The notes below the pieces were generated by a model. The model had not been told where the DNA came from. It worked only from the letters and a program-made list of their open reading frames with translations, and ran no database searches. Of a stretch of DNA of 64,000 nt, positions 42,861-55,264 are shown one piece after another. A program made the translations under genes and the position numbers. Numbering within the stretch: the stretch's first letter is position 1; the number at the start of each line of letters is the position of its first letter. Source of the stretch: Pieris napi (lineage: Eukaryota > Arthropoda > Insecta > Lepidoptera > Pieridae); contig NC_062249.1 in NCBI RefSeq assembly GCF_905475465.1, forward strand, positions 6,274,501 to 6,338,500. The letters are read 5' to 3'.

Positions 42861-44177
42861 AAATAGAGGAAAACTGTTACGATTAATTTACTATTGCTTG
42901 CCACTTCGTTTATACTTACAAGTTTTTTTATGTTAGTAAGTCTTTTGTTTAAGCATTTACATTTAGATGAAAAATAAACGTTTATCTGTGCTTAACAGTA
43001 AACATTACTATCTCTCTCTCTATCTTAACAGTCACGGGTAGTCGTAACTAAATAGTAATAAGAATTTATATAGCTTAATGTTTAAAGAAAAAAATATAAA
43101 ATCTAACAATAACACATAAATCTATGCAAACAGTTAATGACTTTAATACTGAGCTGAAAGGAATTGATAAAATTACAGTAATTTATTAATAAATGACGCC
43201 AATTTATATATTAAATCTAGTAATAAACCGACAATTTTTGAAGAGATTCTGAAAGATTAAGACACAGCCCTACCCTGTATCTATGTTAATGCTTTTTTTC
43301 AATTCACATGTCTTTATTACGCGCTTCGATACATTTTGAAAATAGAATTACTTTTCTTTGTCGTACTTTTGTATTTAGATCACAATTGATACTTAATGAT
43401 GGGAAAACACGCAAGGAATAAAAATATTGTTCCAAAGTTGTACAGCACTAGATGACTACACGCATCAGACGTGGTTCGTGGACAGCGCAAATCTTGTTTC
43501 GCCATTATTAAGACCCATCCAGTTGAGTTATACTCTGTGTAAATGTCTGCAATAGGCAAACATTAAGTGACTTTGTCAATTGTCAATTACGTGCATACCT
43601 CGCACTTGAGTACGAGTGACCACAAACTTATAAGAGCTGGATTCGCTCTCCTCTTTATGTTACATTTATTTATCCACAAATCATACACACACTATACTTA
43701 AACTAAAACGATATAATAATGTCGAAAACAAAAAAAAACATAAATAAATATATAATCTTAAATACATAAGATATAGAATAACTGTGAACTGATCCTGCGA
43801 TAGTGTCGGAGAAAGCATTCAGTACACATAGACATAACATTTATTACTAACAAAGCAGAAACACACAAAATATCAATAATCAAAAAAAGAAAAAGAATGA
43901 AAGTCAACAATTTTTTTTTCTTTTAAAGAACAAGGTACGTTTTAAGTGTGTAATGCGTGTGTGTTGTGGTTGTAATTGGCCCTGGCTCATCATTATGCTG
44001 AGGATCAGACTGTTCCACAGCGCTGGTCATTCTGAGACCGCAGCAAACTAGCTGCGCCTCAGTCGCAAAAAAAGAAAAATAATAATACTTAGTAGAAATT
44101 TTTTTTTTTAAAAGTTAGCAGTGTAAGTAATGAAGTCTTGTGTAAAAGTATATCTATCTCACGACATAACATGAAAA
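42861..44177. other. Non-coding DNA
   Basis: A GC-richer patch at 43960-44060 (GGCTCATCATTATGCTGAGG) may be a LINE scrap, but I cannot place it. Otherwise nothing. Confidence 0.35.
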
Positions 44178-44360
44178 CGGCTTGACCGATTTGTCTGATT
44201 CTTTTTTTATAATATTCCTTGAAGTACGAGGATGGTTCTTACGGAGAGAAAAAAATAAAAAAAATTTAGTGATAAAGTCTAAAAACAACACTTTTCTATA
44301 TTCCCATACAAAATATTCGTAATAATATTTAAAGGCAATTTGAACTTTAATACCATATAA
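44178..44360 (-). repeat. RTE-like repeat, inverted partner of 39951-40191
   Basis: Reverse-complement copy with words such as CCTTGAAGTACGAGGATGGT and ACACTTTTCTATATTCCCAT. The pair lies about 4 kb apart. Confidence 0.65.
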
Positions 44361-45135
44361 TAAAGTTCAAGTGGAGGGGTGCCGGAAAGGTAAATTTTTA
44401 TTTTTTGGCATAATGTATTTGTTGTATTATCAACTTTCTTTTTTTTATCTTACTAGCTAGACCAGTGTCCCGAATAGCAGAATAAGTATTAAAAAAAAAT
44501 AAAGAATCGACTGCTAGGCGGTACGATGTTCGCCATGCCAGCTAGTAGTAAATAAAATAAAAATATGAATAATTGTAACAGTAAGCGCCACGTCATTGTT
44601 AAAGAGGATCTGTGCAACGGACTAGTTTTGACCCTTGGTATTAGAACGTACAAAATTTCCGTGCGCGTTGACGCGAAAATTATAAGAGATAAGCAACCAA
44701 TTCAGCCCATATACGTGCAATCAATACGAACAAGAGTAACCCTTCAATGGCTTTCAGGCTGATTCTATTTACCGAGACCCCCTTAGTGGGGGGTTAACAA
44801 CGCAGATCTAATGGTTACAAATTGCCGGGCAAAGTTTAACGGAATTACTATTTTACAATTTAGAGAGGAATTTTATCTTAACGATTAGGATTTGTCGATT
44901 AGAGTAGATTGAGTGATGAGGTGAAGCAGATACGGAATTTGACAAGATTAATGATATTAAATGCCGGCAACGCATTCGCGTGTAGTGTGACTGACTGTGA
45001 CTATCTGTGGCCTGTTGTGTTACTTAACAGCAGAGGTGCCTGTCCTGTTTGTTTGTTTTGTGTTTTAATATTTAAATATAATAATTTGATCAATAACTTA
45101 TATATTGCTCTCGTATATATACCTGCAAACTATTT
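44361..45135. other. Non-coding DNA
   Basis: A 65-codon frame at 44565 has no recognisable motif or splice context. Nothing else seen. Confidence 0.4.
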
Positions 45136-45138
45136 TAA

Positions 45139-45369
45139 GGGTCTGTTTCACAATGTACGGATAAGTTCTATATAAGTTAGCTATTTATTACTTATTGGTA
45201 GGATAAACACTATTGTTGCGTTTCACGACTATCAAATAGCGCTATTCGTCACATAAAGTCCATCATAAGTTATGAGTCCGATGAAATGTCAAATAGCACA
45301 ATTTATCTTCCAAATAATTTGTGTTGCATAGCTATTTGGCACTATATCCATAGATTGTGAAACAGACCC
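45139..45369. mobile_element. PIF/Harbinger-like MITE (231 bp)
   Basis: Ends GGGTCTGTTTCACAAT and its inverse ATTGTGAAACAGACCC, flanked by TAA on both sides (45136-45138 and 45370-45372). TIRs opening with GGG and TWA duplication are the PIF/Harbinger pattern. Confidence 0.8.
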
Positions 45370-45510
45370 TAAATTTCGTGTTTCTATGTTTAAGTACATC
45401 AACAGAAAATCGATTTGACATTCGTAATTCAAATGTTACGGATACAAAATTAATTAGAAGATTATTTTAGTTAATCGTCTCATTCATAGGGATACTATAA
45501 GCCACAAGTT

Positions 45511-45527
45511 AGAGAGAGAGAGAGAGT
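45511..45527. repeat. GA microsatellite
   Basis: Eight uninterrupted GA units. Confidence 0.8.
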
Positions 45528-45910
45528 TATTTTGTCACATTTATTTGTGACGAAACACAAGTGAAAAGAACAAAATATTAAAGAATATTTCATGTTTATT
45601 GGCGGTTTATACGAAGACGCAAGTTGTCATAACATTTTGTATACGACTAGCTTCGTTCGCGTGGAAACGGTAACACAGTAAAAAAACATATATTAATCAC
45701 AATTTAATGTCACTACAGCCTTATGTTATTGATGAAATCAAGCGTTTACCTATTTATCTATCGCTACCATTAATCATTATTATCATACATATATAATTGT
45801 AATATTGTTTGAGTATGTATAAGTGTTATTAAAATCAGACATAGCTAAAACATAAAGTATTGATTCATGGTTTGGTTTTGTTTTTAAGATTTAATTCAGT
45901 TTAAGGGTTA

Positions 45911-46073
45911 AGGCCGATTTACATTATCTTAGTGTTTAGGAGAGTGCTTTAGTACAACTTGAAAGGCAAGTTCTTTAGTGTAGCGTTTACTAAAGCAAGT
46001 AGCGTTTACATGTTTCAACTAAAGTACTATCCTAAAGCACACTCCTAAACACTAAGATAATGTAAATCGGCCT
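45911..46073. mobile_element. PIF/Harbinger-like MITE (163 bp)
   Basis: Inverted ends AGGCCGATTTACATTATCTT and onward for about 45 bp, flanked by TTA duplications (45908-45910 and 46074-46076). Internally it also repeats AGCGTTTAC. Non-coding. Confidence 0.82.
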
Positions 46074-46076
46074 TTA

Positions 46077-46804
46077 GACTTAGTCTTGAGACTTAGCGCG
46101 AACAAAATCGTTTGTCAAATTCCATGTCAAAATGCATTTTTGACATACGTTAGTGACAAGGGCTATTGTGACTCGACTCTGAATATTATCCTTTGACCTG
46201 GAGATTAGTAAAATACGGGCTTTTTTGTAACTCTTTTTCTAAAAAAATATTGATTTAATAGCTTTCATCCACTTCTTTTTAATGGTAGAAACGTTTTTAA
46301 TGTCGCGATTTACATGTTGGTATTTTTTTTTCATTTTGACTTTGTAACATTTTATACAACGTCATTTTAATGACCTCCCCGTGTCTCATTTTAATCGGTG
46401 TGTAACAGGCCTTTGAGGATAGAAATTTTTCTCGCATGGTAATGAAGCTTCCGGTAGAAGCTAGAGGTGTATTATTTTAATTATTTGCATATTAACGAAG
46501 TAATTACTACGTGAAATTAGTTTGTTTGCACAGTGCTTTAGTATCCCGGAGCTAATGCATCTCAAACACTCAAACATACGTATTGACCTATGAACAATAT
46601 TGTGCTAGTTTGTCTTGAAAATGTTTTGTAATGTATTAACTAATTAATATTTAGGTTATTAAACTTTGCGTAGGTAAGGAAAGCAAGAATTTCTTTGTTT
46701 TATCTGATTTTTTAATTGATTTGGTTGACTAAACTATTGTGATACGTAGTGAGTGAATAAAAAATACGTTGTCTTTCTTAATTTGACGAAGTTTTTAAAT
46801 AAGT
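46077..46804. other. Non-coding DNA
   Basis: Nothing recognised. Confidence 0.45.
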
Positions 46805-47127
46805 ACTAGCTGATCCGGCAAACGTCGTTTCGCCATGTATATCATTTATAATAAAAAATAGGGGTTGATTGTAGAGGGGTGAAAGTTAGGGATTGTATGT
46901 ATTTTTAATGCTGTATCATAAAAAAATAGAAATTAAAAATTTTGTCTAAAAAATAAAATAAAAAATTTAGGGGTGGACTACCCCTAACATTTAGGGGGAT
47001 GAAAAATAGATGTTGGCCGATTCTCATAGATACCGGATAAGCACAAAAAATTTCATCAAAATCGGTCAAGCCGTTTCGGAGGAGTATGGCAACGAAAACT
47101 GTGACACGAGAATTTTATATATTAGAT
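46805..47127 (+). repeat. RTE-like LINE 3'-end or SINE repeat, copy 2
   Basis: Near-identical over its right two thirds to 15058-15381, with short internal deletions. It has the same start and end words. Confidence 0.75.
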
Positions 47128-47360
47128 AACGTCAGTCCCATCGCGATTATCAGAAAACCTTTTCCATAACCGGGAGGGAATAATAAATTTTTACGATTTA
47201 GAAAATTAGAGTAATATTTCTTAACGATGAAACCCTTTCTAAAGTCGTTAAAAGAATATTAGACGTACATTTTTTATAATGAAATAGCGTGTGTTCAATA
47301 TGTTAATACATTCAACATTATATCAAAGCTTATGTTTGTTTTAGATTTTGTTAGATACTG

Positions 47361-47697
47361 TTTTTTTTTATGGCTCTGGCACGGTTTGTGCATTAGCCAG
47401 CGTCAATTATAAGATTTTTTATAATTCGCACTTGTAATTGCCATCCTCGGCCTAGAACGTATTGCTACGTTCTAAACCTTCACAGTCTCCTTTCTTAGGT
47501 AGCACACTCACTGCTTGCCTTAGAAATACGACCGTGCCCTCCATGTACGGTTTAAGCACTCGCCCGGTACCGCACAGCCCTCCCAAAGGCCGAGAACAAA
47601 TTTAAATTAAATTACAACTTGCACTCGAACCGGGAATCGAACCGGGTACCCCTCACCTACCTGCCACTTAATAAGACCGCTAGGCTATTAGGCCCTT
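47361..47697 (-). mobile_element. tRNA-derived SINE, family C
   Basis: On the minus strand: a head with GGCCTAATAGCCTAGCGGTC, a B box GGTTCGATTCC, a body of about 250 bp and a short A tail (T run at 47361-47369 on the plus strand). The head differs from families A and B. Only one copy is in the window. Confidence 0.7.
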
Positions 47698-50600
47698 TGC
47701 TGTTTTATTTCGTTATTCTTAAAAACTTTTTAATATTCGACCTCCATGGTCGATGGTTATTAAAAGTGAAATTTGGGATTAGAACTGCTTATTTTTTAAC
47801 AGTATAAATCTCTCTATACAATCTTCGGCAGAGCATTAAAGAAAGCCTGAGTAATCCTACTTTAAGCCTTTAATAGCTATTGATTCAAATCAAAATATCA
47901 TTTATTCCTTTAGTTACATAATGTACTTATGAATGTTGGTAAAATATAATAATTTAATGATGTTTATTTTTGTTATACGATAAAATGATAAAATATAGTA
48001 GATTAAATAGAGTAGTGAGTTTATGTTTATGCATTGAAGTATTGTTTTATTGTTCAAACAAAGTATAGCTCAAATTTGGAACTATCTGAAAAAAAAATCT
48101 CCAAACTCCTTAGAGCAACCCAATGGGGGAAGAATTTATGCGGTTATGTCACTGTAATTACAACTAAAATCATCTAAATACAATTTTTATTATTAAAATT
48201 CTATAACAATTATTGCAATATTGCGTCAAAAGAAATAGATTTCTATTATGGTAAGCTCGACTCACTGGCGCCGAAAGCTTATCGATCATAGAGTAATTAC
48301 CTTCTTGTCCGGTTTATATTGTTTGCGACAAACGTAATTTTCTAGGCCCCTTTTATGGCCCTAAATTAGGGGAATGTTCTAGGAAATTCCCCAATTAAAT
48401 TTCCTGTTTTTGTTGAAACTTAGTTCAAAAATGGAACTAAAATACTTTGCTGTATATGGAAAGGGGTATAAGCTTTTAATGGATAGATTTTTTGATGGGC
48501 TTAAAGGCAGCTACCCCAAATGGATCAAGTGATATTTCTGTTTATTATTTTTTTAGGCTTCTATTTCATTTATCATTTTAAAGTAAGATTCAAACCAAAT
48601 CGAACCTTTGCGCTGTATGTGATTAATAAATCTAGATAGATGATGAGGTAGATGAGTGGTTTGTTTAATAATTTATTGTATTTATTTCCACTTAAAAACA
48701 ACAAGTTGTACCCAAGTATATAAGCCAATGGATGGCTGGAAGGAGGAACTCTAAGAGATTAAATTTAAACAGACATACAATCGTCTTTTAGTAATTACGG
48801 AGCGTATAACTATAAGTTAAATTTCTTGCCAAGACTTACATTTAAATCTACAAACAAACTTGTTCGACTTAAGTCTTCCAAGATTCTATACAAATTAACA
48901 AGTAAGTCTGAATTGAGAGCTTCTAAGTACATTTTCAACGTCAAAGAAAGAAAATGATCGTAGTTGTAATATTAACTTAGATGAGACAACATTTAAGATA
49001 GTGATTTAATTTTTACAGTAAGTCTTTATATTGATGACATGTCTATTGTCTTACTTACGAATATGCTACCCGTCACAAATATTATATGTCAATAATATAG
49101 TCGCTTTAAGGCTTTTTAAAGAAATACCAAAAAGGTTAGTCGACATCACAGGAGACCAAAGATCTGGCAGCTAGCTATTCAAAGGGGGAACGTGTCTTCG
49201 GAACCTTGCCTAAAGGGACTCCTTTTAATAATATATTTTAGTTAATATATGTTAAGGTTACTTATTTATTTATTAATTTAGCATTTAATATTTATTTGTT
49301 ACTTTTAAAAAATTATTTTTGTATAAGTTTTATTAAATGTTCCATTAATTTTATTCGATAGTGGTACCAAAGATGTTCTAATGTGGTTTTTGATTAAATT
49401 TAAGCAGATATTTTATAAGTATTAAGTACGAATTAGCATTTCGTAAAAATGCAGGACATTTATGACTCATTTCAATGCATGGGTAACACAATATTTTTAA
49501 CTGTAATATTACCGACGATAATGACACACTGAGTAAATCATAATAAATAATCTGAGATAGTGCACATTTAATGCTGGCATCATTTCCTCGCTAAGTGAAA
49601 CAGTTATAATAATTAATATTTAGTTAAATTCTTTATTATTTTTATACGAATTTGCTTCAATCTATAATTTAAACAACATACAGGCATTCATATGCGTAGA
49701 ATTTTCCAGACCGACCTTTTGCATGTCGTTAACAACTCTGACGGGTTTTGCAAACCTAATGTGATTGTGAGTCACACTACATTTAAATAATCTTACATGT
49801 TTTACGCCGAACAGAAAATATATTTTTAGCAAATTAGTTAATGCTTTAAACACTTGATAATTGGTTTTTGATCTGGAAATTGAGGTTCTGTATCGAACTA
49901 AGAATATAATCGTTTTCTATGCGAAATTACTATAAGTCTAAATTTATTCTAATACCGCGAATTAAGTTCGGTGGTGGTTGTTGTATGGATATGTTTAGTT
50001 ATACTGGCGCAAAAGTTAAGTGTTTATTTTTTTTATATGACATTACGACCCTAAAAAAACTAACTTGACTGCTTGATAGTTCGTAAATCCAAGTAACGCT
50101 TAGTTATTGGACATCATCGGAAACGAGAATGTTAAATTACAATTTAAGAGTGTGGTAAAAACTACAGGCCTCATATTGGCTTCAAGTGTGCGATGATTGT
50201 TTACATTTTGTTTACGCTTTAAAATATTAACTAAAATCTAGTAATATTTAAAATATCATAAATAATATATAAATAATATATATTTGTAACCTAAGTAATG
50301 TTAGGTTACATAACTCGCGTCTTAAGAATTACTATCGTATAAAGAGTTAATTGTTATAAATGCCGTTTAGTAAATATTTAAATCAGTTTACTATCTAATC
50401 GGAAGTAAATAATAGTTAATTGCAAACTTTGTAGCTGAGTTGCTCGATCTTTAGACAATATTTTTTATTATTTATGAAATTATTTATCTATTCGGGAATT
50501 AAATGTCCTTGCACGAGGAATAAAAATGATGAGGATATTTCCGGAGTAGTTCTCACCCGTGCCCGGGGGAGACGCCAAGCCCACACGCAGACCCAAGTTT

Positions 50601-51392
50601 AAGCAAATAAAGTCGCTTTTTAGAAAATGGGAGATTTGACGCTCCCCTAGCTTCTCGGCAACAGATTTGCCTGATCGCGTGCTTGATAGGCTACTATGCC
50701 CCCTGCATATTAAAAAAAATGTACTGCACTGAGTAGGGCCGTGACAAAAGTAATTACTAGATTTTTCTGTAGTTCCTAATTCTTCAATATTGAAAAATCT
50801 AAAAATATTAAATCATTGAACTTTTCTTACCTCCTCATTTTTAAAAAGTCTTAACTGAAGTAATCTTTCAGCGTAAAGACAGAAAGAGACGAAAGAGTAC
50901 TTTAGCAAATGCACTTATATTGATTTAGGTTTTATAAGGGGGTTCGTTTTTATAAGATTTCCGAGTTTCCATTGGGTAAAACCTGTTACGATAATATCGA
51001 CATTACGTTGTAAAGTTCACATGTTCACGCGAACTTCCATTAGATTGAATGAGTTTCTTTGAAATAGCTGCAGTTGTGTTTAAATATAGAATTGACCTTA
51101 GGTTAATCGGCTTATGGAATTAAAGTGCAGTTGTCAAGCTTAATATCATATACGTTTCTACAGATTAACATACCTTTACGTTTTTGTAAAATACTTTATA
51201 TGATTCGTTCTATAATTGTATTTTGTATTGTCTAGTGGCACAAGGGGCGCGTTTACTATCGAGTATGAGTTAGTTATTTTACAGGCATGACTTCTAAGCT
51301 TTCATTATGTATAAAATTTAAGAATATATTGAGATGCAGGCACAGACCTACTTTTGACTACTCTTTTATCGAGCCATTATATGGCCATCGTT
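47698..51392. other. Mostly unique non-coding DNA
   Basis: Two scraps can be named. One near 49135-49240 reads like the end of a LINE polyprotein (TGDQRSG, then an in-frame stop). The other, at about 49552-49605 (TGCTGGCATCATTTCCTCGC), matches the repeat at 52901. No gene supported. Confidence 0.35.
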
Positions 51393-51527
51393 GGACGTCC
51401 TCCCATAAGGTGGACAGATGATCTGGTGAGGGTGGAGGGAAAGCGTTGTATGCAAAGCGCGGGGAACCGGCTGTACTGGAAATTTAAGGGAGAGGCCTAT
51501 ATCCAGAAGTGGACGTCAACAGGCTAA
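51393..51527 (+). pseudogene. RTE-clade LINE polyprotein C-terminus
   Basis: An open frame of 44 codons reads GRPPIRWTDDLVRV, then G-K-R..M-Q-S-A-G-N-R..W, then GEAYIQKWTSTG and a TAA. This is the standard ending of RTE-type reverse transcriptases. It has no stops but is severely 5'-truncated, as LINE insertions usually are. Confidence 0.75.
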
Positions 51528-52900
51528 AACAAACGAACGACCACTCTGTACACTATTTATCTTTAATAAATATCAGTAACGTTAATAATTGGTTAGTTTA
51601 AAGTCTGCCCCGAGGTACTTTTACAGATATTTTATTTCTGAATGTGAATAACTTAAATTTAAAAACACGGGTCAGTCACTCCCTATAAATGAAACAATTC
51701 AATTGATATTCTGCAAATATTTACCTATATTGCTCATCCATAAATTGAGTTATTTTTGGCTGCACTAACGTTCTATGATATAGGTAATTGTAAATCATAT
51801 ATTTTAAGACTCACATAATATAACATAACTACGTCCATATATAAAAGAAATACCGTTTCTTAATTAATAAACACTTGTTTGCAATACGCAAACAATTATT
51901 ATCATTATATTGTGATGTCTATTGCTTTTATTCTTTGATTGTTAGATTTTCTATTGACATTCCAAAATCATCTGTGCCTACGCAACTCTCAAAATGGTGA
52001 CACTTCTATTTTTGCGCACTTTAAGCAAATCGCGCGCGCAACTTGGTGAGAGCAAACTATCAATACCATGCTTTTGCGCATGCAACAATGCATTTTAATT
52101 AGTTATTTCTGATATATTTATATATTGTTTACAACAGAGATCTCTATTTATCTGATTTATTCAATAACTTTCAGATATTTTAAGTAAAGCCGGTAAAATA
52201 TACGTCTAGTTACAGTGATAATTAACTCGGGTCAATAGATGGCGCTGTATATAATATTTTATAATTAAAATAGATTTTTTTTAAATCATTCATTTTTGTT
52301 CTCAAACGTTTAGTTTAATATTTTTAATAATAAATTTATAACCCTACTTTGATGTATAAAAATCACGCGACTCGTTTATGCGAACACCTATCGTTTTTAG
52401 TATTAATATATTTGACGGAATACCAATGATGTAGACAAAACTTTGTTGCAACTGCTATTTACCAAGCACAAATGTATATTCCCTGCCTACGTGTTAATGG
52501 AATTTATAAAAAGATTCCCTACAGGTGTTTATATATGCCGTATGTTTTCCCCAAGACCGAACCAATTAGTATAACGACACTGACAATTTTAAATCTTTAC
52601 AAAGAAACCTCATTTTCTGCGCACACTTTTGTCAGTGAATAAATAAACATTCTGTAAGCTGTTGTAACTTGAATAATTTTCTGCTTATTTTTTTTAAATA
52701 ATGGATTATGCTCTGACTACCGGTTTGATTTAAGGATAAAATTGGATTAGCGATTTAAAGGTCCATTTTTGGGTTGTTTTACTGAATTATATAATTTAAT
52801 CATGCTTCATTCGTATAATTTGTATTTACAATTTTCCTAACCTACAATGTAATAATAAAAATAATTAAAAAGAAAATTGAAACAAATTTTAAAAGTTTGG
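51528..52900. other. Non-coding DNA
   Basis: Nothing recognised. Confidence 0.45.
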
Positions 52901-53040
52901 TCCCTGTCTGTGGCAGTGTACCTTTAACGCTGGTAGCATTTCCTCGCTGTATTGTGATACTTATTCGTTGAGCCAGGAAAGCACCAGCTCTGGGGTCACC
53001 GGTACTATCTACCAGGCGCCAACGTTTAAGAAGCGCCTAT
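52901..53040 (+). repeat. Lepidopteran-type LINE-tail repeat fragment
   Basis: The words GCAGTGTACC, GGTAGCATTTCCTCGCTG and GTACTATCTACCAGGCGCCA belong to a repeat I associate with lepidopteran genomes. Part recurs at about 49552-49605. Confidence 0.45.
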
Positions 53041-53732
53041 TCTTTTACTGAATTATAATACAAGTAGGTGTGTGTGTTATAAATAAAAAGATTTCTATTC
53101 CCAAAACTCAAACTTAGAACACTCCAGATATTAAACAGTGTTGCAAAGCAAACTAAGAGAGGAGCTTTAAGCTACGATGAAGATTTTTAGGTGAATATTA
53201 AATTTAACAGTACAATGTTGTACATGTTCTAAAGTATTTTTGTTTAGAAATAGTATGAAATATGCATTCGTATTTGCAAAATTTTTGAAGTTTTAAAATG
53301 ACGAGTTCAGCCATTAACCCGACCTCGGCCACCCTTTGACGTGGCAAGTGTCAAAGCAATGTGTTATTTTGGTTTCACGAGTGAATTACAATTTGTTTCA
53401 GTTATAGCATTCAAGTTGGCGATGACGCAAAAAAACGTATGGTATTCGGCAGATTAAAAAGTATTCACACATTTATAAAAATTAGAATTTAAAGGCACAA
53501 AAAACTTCTTAACAGCCACCTCTATAATGGTTTGTATATAGCTGTAATTGGCTGAGGCCATTTGATTGACTCATTATTTACAAAAGTATGACTCAGTTAT
53601 ACACTTAGCACTTGCACATATACTAAATTTCAAGTCCCCTAAAGTTATTATCAAAATGCAATTACATCGATACATATTTACTTAAAATACACATTTATGT
53701 TAATATTATTAATTACTTAAGATGTCATGTGG

Positions 53733-53963
53733 AACATGGTGTAATGGTTGCAGCTCCTTACAAACGTTGTGTAAAAAAAAAAACATGGCGATTAAAAAGA
53801 GTGGCGGAGAGTTTATTGCCAGTTCTTGTCTTCCGTTCTACGCCCTTGATTTGAGAACTGGCACTAAATGTAAAATTAGAAGCATTAATGTGTATTTCTT
53901 TACTGACAAGTCATAAGTGTACAATGCGTTACCTATATGATTAAATGATTTTTGAATTTTGAA
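53733..53963 (+). repeat. Lepidopteran LINE 3'-end repeat
   Basis: ATGGTGTAATGGTTGCAGCT, AAACATGGCGATTAAAAAGA and TTCCGTTCTACGCCCTTGAT, with an end in GATTTTTGAATTTTGAATTG. This is a widespread lepidopteran non-LTR 3' region. The small open frame inside is incidental. Confidence 0.6.
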
Positions 53964-54650
53964 TTGGAATTGAAGATCATATCAGCGTGGTAATTTTAGA
54001 CAACTTCTACGTACTTTGTAGGTACCTACCTACCAGCACGGAGTAATGTTTTTCTTCCGTGAAGCGAACTCCACATTTAAAAAAAGCAAAGAAAAAAAAA
54101 ACGCATATTATTCAACATTATCTAAACATTACAAAGGAGAAGTCTCACTATCGCATTTATATTATTCGAGCCAAGTTGGTTTGAAATTAAGTTTTAATAA
54201 ATCATTTGAATTAGCCACTTCCGTTCGTTATTGGCTATTAAAAGTTTTAACGATGTTAAATGAAAGACTTTGAAATAAATCGATGAAATTATGTAATAGT
54301 GCATCTAGTACTTGGTATTTGAGTAAGAACTGATTGGTATTTAACTTTTTGGTTTGAAAATGCGAGGAGCAATTTGACGTGAATATTTCTGTATCTGTCC
54401 GCAAAACTTTTATATTTATGGACCGATTTTGGATCGAGATTTGGTTATAAATAAAAGAGTCTAGACTTTGGAATGTATTGTCCAATATTCAGACATATGC
54501 CATAATTTTATTATACATTTAAAATAAGTATATGTTACTATCAATTCGTCATATTCATGGGTACTTTATCTGTGTTTTGATAACAAATTTTACCTGAAAC
54601 AGTAACATATATTATTATTATTATTGTTGATAATAGTGTGTAAGTTAAAT
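53964..54650. other. Non-coding DNA with ATT microsatellite
   Basis: A short ATT run lies near 54610. Open frames at 54046 and 54228 (opposite strands) lack motifs. Confidence 0.4.
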
Positions 54651-55027
54651 ATTGACGTGATAACGTCTTTAAAATCGTTTTAGTCGGGTGACATGTTCAG
54701 AAACTTGTGTCACACCAAAACCTCACGAGCGCGATCGCAGGTATAACGAGAGAGAGACGGACCGATCTCCCGTCTCATCTCGAGCGCTGCCAGTCATTCC
54801 GTGAATGTATGAAGAAAAATGTATATCATAGTCGAATAAGTCATTTTACACCCGAAATTTATCATCAAAAGTGTGAATAAAACGATAGATGTAATTTAAA
54901 ATTTGAAAAAATTGTTATTTTCATTAATTCCTTACTTCCCAAAAACTTATATCACCAATAAGACGTTATCACGTAAACATCTCGATCGTAAACCTACTTT
55001 ACAAACAACCAATATTTTTTTTTTTTA
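54651..55027 (+). repeat. Interspersed element with GACGTGATAACGTC ends, copy 2
   Basis: Shares the left word GACGTGATAACGTCTT, the right block GACGTTATCACGTAAAC..AAACCTACTTTACAAACAAC and the T-rich end with copy 1 at 42553. The middle differs. The left and right words are inverse of each other. Confidence 0.55.
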
Positions 55028-55047
55028 ATAATTTCTAATATTCTGAG

Positions 55048-55264
55048 AAGTGTTAGCCTAGTGGGTACAGCGTGCGGGCTCTCATTCCAGAGGTCGTAAG
55101 TTCAAACCCCAGCCGTATACCAATGGACTTTCTGATTATGTGTGCAACACTCGTTCGTACGGTGAAGGAAAATATCGTTAGGAAACCATATCAGGCCCAG
55201 ATCGCTGATCCCTACTTGCCTATTATAAAAAAAAGTCTGAAGTCAAGACCAAGAGTTGTAGCTT
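55048..55264 (+). mobile_element. tRNA-derived SINE, family B (diverged)
   Basis: Head GTGTTAGCCTAGTGGGTACA, with the B box altered to GTTCAAACCCC. Body and tail follow (GAAGGAAAATATCGT.., ACTTGCCTATTA.., AAGACCAAGAGTTGTAGC). More diverged than the other copies. The 150-codon frame that covers it is not a gene. Confidence 0.75.
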
